The notes beneath the pieces are model-generated. The model was not told the origin of the DNA, did no database searches, and was given only the letters and a program-made list of their open reading frames with translations. Of a DNA stretch of 38,999 nt, positions 16,576-22,341 are shown one piece after another. Origin of the DNA: an uncultured Armatimonadota bacterium (GTDB taxonomy: Bacteria > Armatimonadota > Fimbriimonadia > Fimbriimonadales > Fimbriimonadaceae); contig CAIVDU010000026.1 of assembly GCA_903904815.1 (NCBI GenBank), forward strand, positions 1 through 38,999. The letters are read 5' to 3'. Positions within the stretch are counted from its first letter, which is position 1. Every line of letters starts with the position of its first letter. Position numbers and translations under genes: made by a program.

Positions 16576-16815
16576 ATGGCATCAGAAACTTCGAGAGATC
16601 CCGAATCGGTTTTGTCGGTTTGGGCTCAGGCGTTGTCCATTCCCGGGGCGGGATTGTCCGGCGGTTCGGCTTGTCCGCTCGTGTTCGAGTTGTGGGAGAA
16701 TTTCACGGCTCGGCGCCGGCCGGCGGACCCTCAAGAGTCTCGGAGCCGCCATGAGGAGTGGGATGACGAAGACTACTATCCCAGCCGCCTGAACGCGATG
16801 GGCTGCGGGCTTTAG
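16576..16815 (+). CDS. Small hypothetical protein (79 aa)
   Basis: ATG frame of 79 residues in the gap before tRNA-Ala. The protein is not recognised: an amphipathic N-terminal half (about PESVLSVWAQALSIPGAG and FELWENF), then an Arg/Glu/Asp-rich C-terminal half with EEWDDEDYYPSRLN. Codons end mostly in G or C as in neighbouring genes, which mildly supports coding, but overlapping frames of similar length exist and no Shine-Dalgarno is visible. The stretch 16380-16575 before it contains only the candidate RNA promoter and a small CTCCC/GGGGA hairpin. Confidence 0.35.
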   Translation: MASETSRDPESVLSVWAQALSIPGAGLSGGSACPLVFELWENFTARRRPADPQESRSRHEEWDDEDYYPSRLNAMGCGL

Positions 16816-16863
16816 GCTTCGCGTCTCTTTCTGTCGGGACCCGAGCGCGATCTTGAAATCCGC

Positions 16864-16872
16864 TGGTATAAT
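16864..16872 (+). promoter_or_regulatory. Extended -10 promoter of tRNA-Ala
   Basis: TGGTATAAT (extended -10, TG-N-TATAAT) ends 15 nt before the mature tRNA. A proper -35 at 17 bp is not seen; a TTGAAA at 16853 is too close. Confidence 0.6.
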
Positions 16873-16887
16873 ATTGATCTTCCGCGT

Positions 16888-16963
16888 GGGGGTTTAGCTC
16901 AGTTGGGAGAGCATCTGCTTTGCAAGCAGAGGGTCAGGGGTTCGAGTCCCCTAACCTCCACCA
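16888..16963 (+). tRNA. tRNA-Ala (anticodon TGC)
   Basis: 76 nt with encoded CCA. Acceptor arm GGGGGTT pairs with AACCTCC and includes the G3:U70 wobble that identifies alanine tRNA. D-arm TAGCTCAGTTGGGAGAGCA, anticodon arm TCTGC-TTTGCAA-GCAGA with TGC at 16921-16923, and T-arm AGGGGTTCGAGTCCCCT are all intact. Confidence 0.97.
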
Positions 16964-16970
16964 CAGACCT

Positions 16971-16987
16971 GAGTCGCTTCGCGACTC
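16971..16987. terminator. Stem-loop after tRNA-Ala
   Basis: GAGTCGC-TTC-GCGACTC, a perfect 7-bp stem, 7 bp after the tRNA CCA and followed by ATTTAAAT. It lies between the tRNA and the convergent Eis-like gene and could end both transcripts. Confidence 0.55.
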
Positions 16988-17030
16988 ATTTAAATCCTAG
17001 CCGTTTTGGGCTTGACGATTTCTACAGAAC

Positions 17031-18221
17031 TTAGAGCGGGCCGTTATACCACATGGGTGGGCCGTCGAGAAGGCTCCTTAGCGCGGTGAACGCGGGGTCG
17101 GTGGTTACTTGTAGGCGCTCTTGGTCACGAAGTTTTGTGAGGGGTAAGGCTCCGAAGAAGGCTTGCGAGAAGGCTTGGATGTCCATGCTGATCTGAGATT
17201 CTTTGGGGGTCGGGCTTACGGAGACTTCGCCATTGGCGAATGAAACGGCCCACGTGCCTTGGTTCCAGGGGGCGCAGGGGTCTTCGATGGCGAGGGTTAG
17301 TTCTCCGGTGAGAGCCTTGTCGGGTTTGAGGAGTTTTAGAGCTGCGGGGACGTCGACGACTCGTCCCAGGTATTCGGCCCAGAGGGTGGTGATTATCTCG
17401 CGGTGGTTGAACTTGGACCACAGTCCGTCGTTTTCTGGGGCGTACCACCAGAACACGCTTGTTTGGCAGCGTAGCCGGTTTAGGAGACCCAAGAGACCGC
17501 GAAGTGCCCGGGGAGTTACGGTGATGAACTCGGGCAGGAAGGTCTCGTCGATACTGCCTCCCCTCACCACGAGATAGCCTTCGATTTCGGACTCCATCTC
17601 GAAGACGTAAACGTAGCTAGCGCACTCTTCCGTGCTGTCGAGGATGAGGTCCCATTCGGCTTCGTCTCGGACCGACATCCCTCGATAGCCGGAGGCGAAA
17701 CGTTTGTAGGCGGCTTGGATACCGGGTCGGTCGGAGGCAGTTGCGGCGCGGACGAAGTTGGCTTCTGGTCCTACCGGGATGACACGGGTGGGCACTCGAT
17801 TGGTTCGGGTGGTCTGGACCCACTCCCAGCCCAAACGGCGATAGTAGTCCATATCGAACGGGGCCAGAATCGTGATCACCTGACCGGCCTCGCGCATGTG
17901 GGCCAGCATGTATTTGAGGCCTTCGCCGCCGTACCCGCGACCTCGGGCGGCGGGTGCGCAGCAGAGGGACGTGATGACGGTCGCGGGCATGACCACGTCG
18001 GTGCCGAATCTGACGGGGAGATCGTACATGCGGAACGTGGCCTGCATGCCGACGCTATCCCAAAGGCCGAACTGCACCTGTCGGGGTCCGAATTTGACGT
18101 TGTACTTGGGGAGGACCTCGAGGCTCTGGAGGTGGCCACGCTCGAATGATTGGAGCCAGAGGAGATCGGCTTGCGCCATCTCGTCACCGACGACCCTTCG
18201 AATCTCGAATGTTTGTGCCAA
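17031..18221 (-). CDS. Eis-like GNAT N-acetyltransferase
   Basis: 396 residues, the size of the Eis family. An N-terminal GNAT domain has the acetyl-CoA loop at Arg93-Gly98 (RGRGYG in CCAPAARGRGYGGEGLKYMLAHM) and the Eis-typical DMDYYRRLGWEWV (about 123-135). A second, degenerate GNAT region (about 150-285) and a C-terminal sterol-carrier-protein-like domain (about 290-396, with GELTLAIEDPCAPWNQGTWAV) follow. Mycobacterial Eis acetylates amines including aminoglycosides; the natural substrate here is unknown. The frame opens only at TTG 18221 (no ATG before an upstream stop), with AAGGAC about 11 nt before it. It converges on tRNA-Ala. Confidence 0.85.
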   Translation of the reverse strand: MAQTFEIRRVVGDEMAQADLLWLQSFERGHLQSLEVLPKYNVKFGPRQVQFGLWDSVGMQATFRMYDLPVRFGTDVVMPATVITSLCCAPAARGRGYGGEGLKYMLAHMREAGQVITILAPFDMDYYRRLGWEWVQTTRTNRVPTRVIPVGPEANFVRAATASDRPGIQAAYKRFASGYRGMSVRDEAEWDLILDSTEECASYVYVFEMESEIEGYLVVRGGSIDETFLPEFITVTPRALRGLLGLLNRLRCQTSVFWWYAPENDGLWSKFNHREIITTLWAEYLGRVVDVPAALKLLKPDKALTGELTLAIEDPCAPWNQGTWAVSFANGEVSVSPTPKESQISMDIQAFSQAFFGALPLTKLRDQERLQVTTDPAFTALRSLLDGPPMWYNGPL

Positions 18222-18729
18222 TTTAACGCCAGGTCCTTGCAGGTTTGTCGATGGATATTAGCGCAAAGCGGCGGCCTTTAGCCTTTGGCCGAGCGGCATT
18301 GCGCCGCGGGGTGGTGGTGATGGAGCCGGCGGGGGTTATGCGACCGCCCTTTAGCGATCAGGGCCATTTGGGATTATCTAATGAGTCGCGTTGCGACGCA
18401 GGTTCGAATTCACCCTCTCCCCAGCCCTCTCCCTCGTGAAGGGCGAGGGAGCCGATGGTCGGCGGCCAAGAGTTGTGGGCGGATGCGGACTGTGGCTGCG
18501 GAGTAGGCGGCCGTTGGCCGCAACGGAGTGGTGGAGTGATGGGCCAGAGGGTATTACATAACCGACCGCCCTTCGGGGGTCGGGGGCAGCCGCGTAATGG
18601 ATGGGCCTGGGGGAACCGCGGCGGGAAGCCGCGGCTACGTTTGGTTGGTCGACGACGCGCAGGGTTCAAATGATTTCCAGGGTTACACCCTTCGCTCATT
18701 TAGGCACCCCTTAGGGCTGGGGAGTTTTC
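18222..18729. other. Gene-free stretch with several GC-rich inverted repeats
   Basis: No credible gene. It holds hairpin repeat copy C (18399-18453), a stem CCGCGGC-GGGAA-GCCGCGG at 18616-18634, a near-hairpin with CCGACC and GGTCGG around 18563-18584, and GGCCTTTAGCCTTTGGCC-type symmetry around 18272-18290. A minus-strand frame here (18358-18699) is made of these repeats and is not believed to be a gene. Confidence 0.6.
18399..18453. repeat. Intergenic C-rich/G-rich hairpin repeat, copy C
   Basis: GCAGGTTCGAATTCACCCTC, then TCCCCAGCCCTCTCCCTCGT and the return arm GAAGGGCGAGGGAGCCGATG. It shares the flank GCAGGTTCGA, the CCCTCTCCCC core and the GGGCGAGGGAGCC arm with copies A and B; the loop is shorter (CTCGTGAA). 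Confidence 0.7.
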
Positions 18730-19395
18730 TTAGCTTCGGTTTAGCTTCCTGCGTCGGGCGAGGGCTACGAGGGGGAGTCCGAGCGCGAGCAGAGTCGTTG
18801 GCTCCGGGGTGGGAGCAGCGCCGATCTGGGTTTGGCCCTCGTTCGAGCCTCCGGGGCCGTAGTTGATGCCGGCATCGTATCGGGCGTAGCCGGTGATGTA
18901 CGTGCCGTGTGCCACCGTATCGCCCAGCAAGTAGTTCGCGAACTGGGCAGTGAGCAAGTCTGAGCTTGTCATTGTGCCTGAGGCGATCTGACCATCCAGG
19001 TTCCAGATAACGCCTTGGATGGCGGTGGTGATCTGGGTCGAACTCAAGGCTCCACCACCCCAGGAGGCAGCTTCCGAGAACCCATTCTTAATCACCCACG
19101 GATCGAGGCTGTCGTGGGCGCCGCCCACGTTGAGGAGATCGACGGTTACCTCGAACGTTGATGGGATTCCAGTGTGCTGTGACACGGAATCACAGTACAG
19201 GGTGACGTTCGACGCAATCACATGCTGCGATGGGCCACTCAGAATGTTTGAGTTGAACGGACCGCCGCCGCCTTGACCGTCGATGTCGTAGGGAAAACCG
19301 CCCCAGGAGGAGAGGTTGACGTAGATTTGGCCGTACCCCGACGCACACGCGCCAAGGACGGCAAATGAGAGCGATAGCACTTTAGAAATTCGCAT
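18730..19395 (-). CDS. PEP-CTERM sorting-domain protein
   Basis: 221 residues when started at ATG 19395 (MRISKVLSLSFAVLGACASGYGQ), which gives a clear signal peptide of about 22 residues; an ATG 36 bp upstream would put a charged extension before it. The C-terminus has the PEP-CTERM tripartite signal: PTPEPTT, a hydrophobic stretch LLALGLPLVALA and the basic tail RRRKLNRS. Such proteins are cut by an exosortase (none in this window) and delivered to the surface or extracellular matrix. The mature part is Gly/Ser/Thr-rich and not otherwise recognised, with about 26 residues from ITTAIQGVIWNLDGQ that resemble thioester- or choice-of-anchor-type surface domains. An AAGAG lies about 5 nt before the start. 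Confidence 0.8.
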   Translation of the reverse strand: MRISKVLSLSFAVLGACASGYGQIYVNLSSWGGFPYDIDGQGGGGPFNSNILSGPSQHVIASNVTLYCDSVSQHTGIPSTFEVTVDLLNVGGAHDSLDPWVIKNGFSEAASWGGGALSSTQITTAIQGVIWNLDGQIASGTMTSSDLLTAQFANYLLGDTVAHGTYITGYARYDAGINYGPGGSNEGQTQIGAAPTPEPTTLLALGLPLVALARRRKLNRS

Positions 19396-19518
19396 AAAAA
19401 CTCTTGATAACGGATTGCTCTCCCCGAACACCGGATAGCTAACCGCACGCTAGGTAGTTCAAGCAGTCGCGATTAAAGGTGTCGCAAGAATCCAGCAAGT
19501 AAATGTACTGGTCAGGTT

Positions 19519-19547
19519 GGGGGGGGGTTGGCGGTTAGCGGTTGCTG
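19519..19547. repeat. G9 homopolymer followed by heptamer repeat units
   Basis: Nine consecutive G (19519-19527) are followed by TTGGCGG, TTAGCGG and TTGCTG, the same heptamer family as at 10251-10374. The rest of the 19396-19609 gap shows no gene. Confidence 0.6.
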
Positions 19548-19609
19548 CTCGGAGCGGAACGGGGGGCAAAGCCGTTCGACATAGAATCGTTCCCGATGTC
19601 GGATCGGGA

Positions 19610-20383
19610 CTAGTCCGACTCAATCGGTGGATTGAAGGGGACGGAAAGCTCTTGTCCAACTCGTGAAACGGTCTGTCCGAGCTTCTCAATCTTTGACTGG
19701 AGGCTCGATTCTGCGGTTATTTCTGGACGGGAGTAGCGTTCTTTTGCGAGTCGGATTCGGAGTTCAGCCATGGCGGAACGAACATGGGGCTCTAAGCGGG
19801 ATCGGTGCTTTGAGGGAATGAAAGGATCGTTGAGCATGACCTCCAGATTCTGGAGGGTGCGATTGGTTCCGATGCATCCAAGCGCACGAAGAGCGGCGAC
19901 ACAGAATTCGATATTCTTTGAGATCCTCAGAGCTTTCACAAGTTGGTCGAGTTGAAACTCGTCAAGAAGCTTGATGTCCGCTGGGCCTACTTGCTGAAGG
20001 AGGGCTTCCGCCGACGTCTCTAGTGTGTCCTTTAGTTTGGGGTCCCCCGCGTCGAGGGCCTCGATCATCGCGCCGAGAAATCGTTTGTCGGAAAGGGACG
20101 CCGCCGCCGTAACCGCCTTTTTGAGTCCCGGCGTGAGACCGTAAACACAGGAGCCGCCAAAGATCGTGCCGAAGATGATCAAATCGGCGAAGTCCACGGG
20201 TTTGCCTCTAAAGAGGTCGACCACGATCTCGATGATCCAGACCCCAAACACCAGGGCCATGAGGGACTTGATCCAACGGGTTGAGTTTCGGCGCTGAGCG
20301 CCCTCCGAGCGTATTGTCTCGAGGAGAGCGTCCACGTTTTCTGCCGAACCGTTTTGCTGAGGTAGAGCACCGAAAGTGTCCAT
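19610..20383 (-). CDS. Membrane protein with helical (HEAT-like) repeats, unknown function
   Basis: 257 residues. After a polar N-terminus, two hydrophobic helices (about 39-57, SLMALVFGVWIIEIVVDLF, and 67-84, DLIIFGTIFGGSCVYGL) form a hairpin in the membrane. The rest (about 100-215) consists of paired helices such as FLGAMIEALDAGDPKLKDTL and VKALRISKNIEFCVAALRALGCIGTNRTLQNLEVML, similar to HEAT/armadillo repeats, so a protein-binding scaffold is likely. The C-terminal helix 225-250 may be coiled. Function is not known. The promoter (TATCAT at 20392-20397) ends 8 nt before the ATG, and a 28-bp perfect palindrome lies over its -35 region. The winged-helix regulator gene is immediately upstream on the same strand and has the same operator in front of it. 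Confidence 0.6.
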   Translation of the reverse strand: MDTFGALPQQNGSAENVDALLETIRSEGAQRRNSTRWIKSLMALVFGVWIIEIVVDLFRGKPVDFADLIIFGTIFGGSCVYGLTPGLKKAVTAAASLSDKRFLGAMIEALDAGDPKLKDTLETSAEALLQQVGPADIKLLDEFQLDQLVKALRISKNIEFCVAALRALGCIGTNRTLQNLEVMLNDPFIPSKHRSRLEPHVRSAMAELRIRLAKERYSRPEITAESSLQSKIEKLGQTVSRVGQELSVPFNPPIESD

Positions 20384-20391
20384 ACGTCAAT

Positions 20392-20397
20392 ATGATA
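20392..20397 (-). promoter_or_regulatory. -10 box (TATCAT) of the HEAT-like membrane protein gene
   Basis: TATCAT on the minus strand ends 8 nt before the ATG at 20383; the operator 20410-20437 overlaps the -35 position. Confidence 0.45.
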
Positions 20398-20409
20398 CGT
20401 CAGATTCTC

Positions 20410-20437
20410 GGGATATTCACATAAACGTGAATATCCC
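20410..20437. promoter_or_regulatory. Perfect palindrome, putative operator of the winged-helix regulator (site 1)
   Basis: Arms GGGATATTCAC and GTGAATATCCC around ATAAAC: 11-bp perfect arms. The inner 24 bp match site 2 (20991-21014) at 18 positions, including ATATTC, CATAAA and GAATA. It lies 6 bp downstream of the end of the regulator gene and 27 bp upstream of the membrane protein start. It could also serve as a hairpin at the regulator's 3' end. Confidence 0.65.
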
Positions 20438-20442
20438 CGTAT

Positions 20443-20985
20443 TTAGGACCCGCGGTCGGGCTGAGGGACCGAGAAGAATCCTACGAGTCGTCTTTGAAGA
20501 CCATCGTTCGGTTCTCGCCCTTCCTTGGCGACGAATTGCTTGACGAACTGCCGCATCTCCAACACTTCTTCCTCAGAGAGGTAAAGGCTCGTGGCCACCA
20601 TGAAGAAGTCGCCTTCGCGGAATGGCGTGGTGGCGTTCGCGGCAAACTTTTCGAACCCCTGGCTCACAAGTGAAGCTAAAACACCGGCGATGCGGGCCAC
20701 GTCGTCGGGCGAGAGTTCGCTTCTTTGCTGCTCAGTGAAGTAGTTGGCGCCCGACTGGAGAGCGAACTGTCGTTCGACGGTTCCGTGGACTCGGCGCTCG
20801 CGCACGATCTTGACCACATCGCACTCGAGGAGAACATTCAGGTGCCGGTAGAGCGTGCCAAGCGGGACATCCGGTAGGTGGACGCGCAGTTCTAGAGGCG
20901 TTTGTGGCTTTTCCGCCAACAACAGGATGAGCTTCGCTCTTACAGGGTGCAGGAGTGCCTTGCTGAGGGCCGGTGATGAGGACAC
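20443..20985 (-). CDS. Winged-helix (ArsR/HTH_20-like) transcriptional regulator
   Basis: 180 residues. The N-terminal winged helix (about 5-85) has LLHPVRAKLILLLAEKPQTP, PLGTLYRHLNVLLECDVVKIV and the wing ERRVHGTVERQFAL, typical of ArsR-like and PadR-like HTH_20 regulators. The C-terminal half (about 85-175) is helical (DDVARIAGVLASLVSQGFEKF, SEEEVLEMRQFVKQFV) and probably provides dimerisation or ligand sensing. No metal-binding Cys cluster is present. The start is GTG at 20985, a few nt after a TATTTT box. The palindrome at 20991-21014 covers the promoter, so autorepression is likely; the same motif precedes the next gene on the strand. Confidence 0.8.
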   Translation of the reverse strand: MSSSPALSKALLHPVRAKLILLLAEKPQTPLELRVHLPDVPLGTLYRHLNVLLECDVVKIVRERRVHGTVERQFALQSGANYFTEQQRSELSPDDVARIAGVLASLVSQGFEKFAANATTPFREGDFFMVATSLYLSEEEVLEMRQFVKQFVAKEGREPNDGLQRRLVGFFSVPQPDRGS

Positions 20986-20990
20986 CTTAA

Positions 20991-21014
20991 AATATTCGCA
21001 TAAATGGGAATACT
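20991..21014. promoter_or_regulatory. Imperfect palindrome, putative operator of the winged-helix regulator (site 2)
   Basis: Half-sites AATATTCGC and GGGAATACT around ATAAAT, ending 5 bp before the GTG start. Shared with site 1: TATTC, CATAAA and GAATA in the same spacing. Confidence 0.65.
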
Positions 21015-21076
21015 AATACGAGCCTCGCGAAATTACCGTTCCTCGAACGGTCAAACACCGACATCTTGAAAAGCCT

Positions 21077-21109
21077 GACATGATAGCTACATACTGTAGC
21101 TATCATGTC
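21077..21109. promoter_or_regulatory. 33-bp perfect inverted repeat, putative TetR operator
   Basis: Arms GACATGATAGCTACA and TGTAGCTATCATGTC are exact reverse complements around TAC. It lies directly upstream of the DUF4260 gene and overlaps its upstream ATG (21105). The core TAGCTACA-N3-TGTAGCTA is the kind of palindrome bound by TetR-family dimers, and a TetR gene lies 0.6 kb downstream on the same strand. Confidence 0.7.
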
Positions 21110-21149
21110 GTCAGGTGACAATGAATGGGCTACTCCAGGGGTAGCGGGA

Positions 21150-21512
21150 ATGCCCCGCCTCATTCTTCGATTCGAAGGTCTGGCCCTCTTATCCGCAGCC
21201 GCGTTCGGTTACCACTCTCAGCACGGCAACTGGGTGCTATTTGCCGTGCTCTTTCTAGCTCCCGATCTTTCGATGGTTGGTTATTTGGTGAGCCCGCTAT
21301 TCGGGGCCATTTGCTACAACGTGGCTCACACCACCCTTCTTTTTGGAATGCTAGCGGGGATTGGATATCTCACAAACCACGATGTCATCACTCAGATTGG
21401 GCTTATTGGCCTGGCTCACGTGGGATTTGATCGGGCTGCCGGATACGGCCTCAAGTATCCCGAAGGATTCGGATTTACCCACTTGGGGCGAATCGGCAAG
21501 GAAGCAAATTAG
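21150..21512 (+). CDS. DUF4260 family small membrane protein
   Basis: 120 residues from ATG 21150. The family-typical start MPRLILRFEGLALL is followed by hydrophobic helices (about 9-25, 29-45, 50-85) and the conserved LSMVGYLVSPLFGAICYNVAHT and HVGFDRAAGYGLKYP(E)GF(G)FTHLG motifs at the end. The function of DUF4260 proteins is unknown; they are often next to TetR regulators, as here. AGGGG ends 8 nt before ATG 21150. ATG 21105 would add 15 residues and place the start inside the operator palindrome; a -10-like CATACT lies 9 nt before that upstream ATG, so a leaderless longer form remains possible. Control by the downstream TetR protein is inferred. Confidence 0.8.
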   Translation: MPRLILRFEGLALLSAAAFGYHSQHGNWVLFAVLFLAPDLSMVGYLVSPLFGAICYNVAHTTLLFGMLAGIGYLTNHDVITQIGLIGLAHVGFDRAAGYGLKYPEGFGFTHLGRIGKEAN

Positions 21513-21573
21513 TGCGTCTCCTAACTCGGCAAACCATCAGAGCCTCAGTGAAAAAGCGGCTTTCGCTTCGCTC

Positions 21574-21636
21574 GCAGATTCGATTTGACCCTCTCCCCGC
21601 CCTCTCCCGCGTACGCTTCGCTGCGGGCGAGGGAGC
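21574..21636. repeat. Intergenic C-rich/G-rich hairpin repeat, copy B
   Basis: GCAGATTCGATTTGACCCTC, TCCCCGCCCTCTCCCGCGTA, CGCTTCGCTGCGGGCGAGGG. Nearly identical to copy A through the core and loop. It lies between the DUF4260 and TetR genes. Confidence 0.75.
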
Positions 21637-21741
21637 CAATGCGAACAGTAGCGAACTTCCTTACTGCTCGGCCCACCGTTCCAGTTACTTAGAGGGCACT
21701 CCTGACGAATTGGCCGACCTTTTCGAAGGTCTCGGAAACTA

Positions 21742-22341
21742 GTGCCAACACCACCCAAGACTTCGAGAGAGGAGATCCTTTCTGCAGCGGCGGAGATGCT
21801 TGAGGCGGGCGGAATTAGGTCGATCACCATGCTTGGCGTTGCAAAGCGTGTAGGGATTAGGGGCGCCTCACTCTATAAGCATTTCCCGGATCTCACGGCT
21901 ATCCTGGTTGCGCTTGAGGAGGACAACTTTCGCGAATTGGGACAGAGGCTTACCGACGCCGAGCGGTCGGTGACTGGGATGGTGAATGGCTATTTATCCT
22001 TCGTTCGCGATCGGCCTGAACAAGCAAAACTGCTCTTTAGGCAAGGCAAGGCTGAACTCGGATATGAAGCGATGAGGGCTCCACTGACTTACCTCATTGA
22101 GCTACTTGGAGATCCCGAAGAAGCTCTTGTGCGGTTGCGCATTCTGACGTGCATGCTTCATGGGTATGGATTGATGATCGACTCTGGCGCCTTCAGGCAG
22201 GGAGGGGATGTCGGTGAAGTCCTGCGAAGGGCGGCGGAGTTGATTGTTCCGGAGGAGGATCGGCGAAAAAGTTTTCCTAGGCGCAAAGACGGTTCACCAG
22301 GGGACCTTCGAAGGGTAGCGTCAACGAGCCTGACCGGCTAA
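21742..22341 (+). CDS. TetR-family transcriptional regulator
   Basis: 199 residues. The N-terminal helix-turn-helix (about 8-54) has SREEILSAAAEMLEAGGIRSITMLGVAKRVGI and the recognition helix GASLYKHFPDLTAIL. The C-terminal ligand domain (about 70-175) is helical. The start is GTG 21742, overlapping a TAG stop of a short frame upstream (TAGTG). The last residues (KSFPRRKDGSPGDLRRV) are a basic tail. The 3' end overlaps the convergent hybrid kinase gene by 21 bp. It probably represses the DUF4260 gene through the palindrome at 21077-21109. Confidence 0.85.
   Translation: MPTPPKTSREEILSAAAEMLEAGGIRSITMLGVAKRVGIRGASLYKHFPDLTAILVALEEDNFRELGQRLTDAERSVTGMVNGYLSFVRDRPEQAKLLFRQGKAELGYEAMRAPLTYLIELLGDPEEALVRLRILTCMLHGYGLMIDSGAFRQGGDVGEVLRRAAELIVPEEDRRKSFPRRKDGSPGDLRRVASTSLTG

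Noticed and set aside
18358-18699. 113-codon minus-strand ORF
   Set aside because: Composed largely of GC-rich inverted repeats, including hairpin repeat copy C; no start signal and no protein-like sequence.
19389-19398. Third operator for the winged-helix regulator (TTCGCATAAA) at the PEP-CTERM start
   Set aside because: Only one half matches; the GAATA partner half is absent and the match includes the start codon of the gene.
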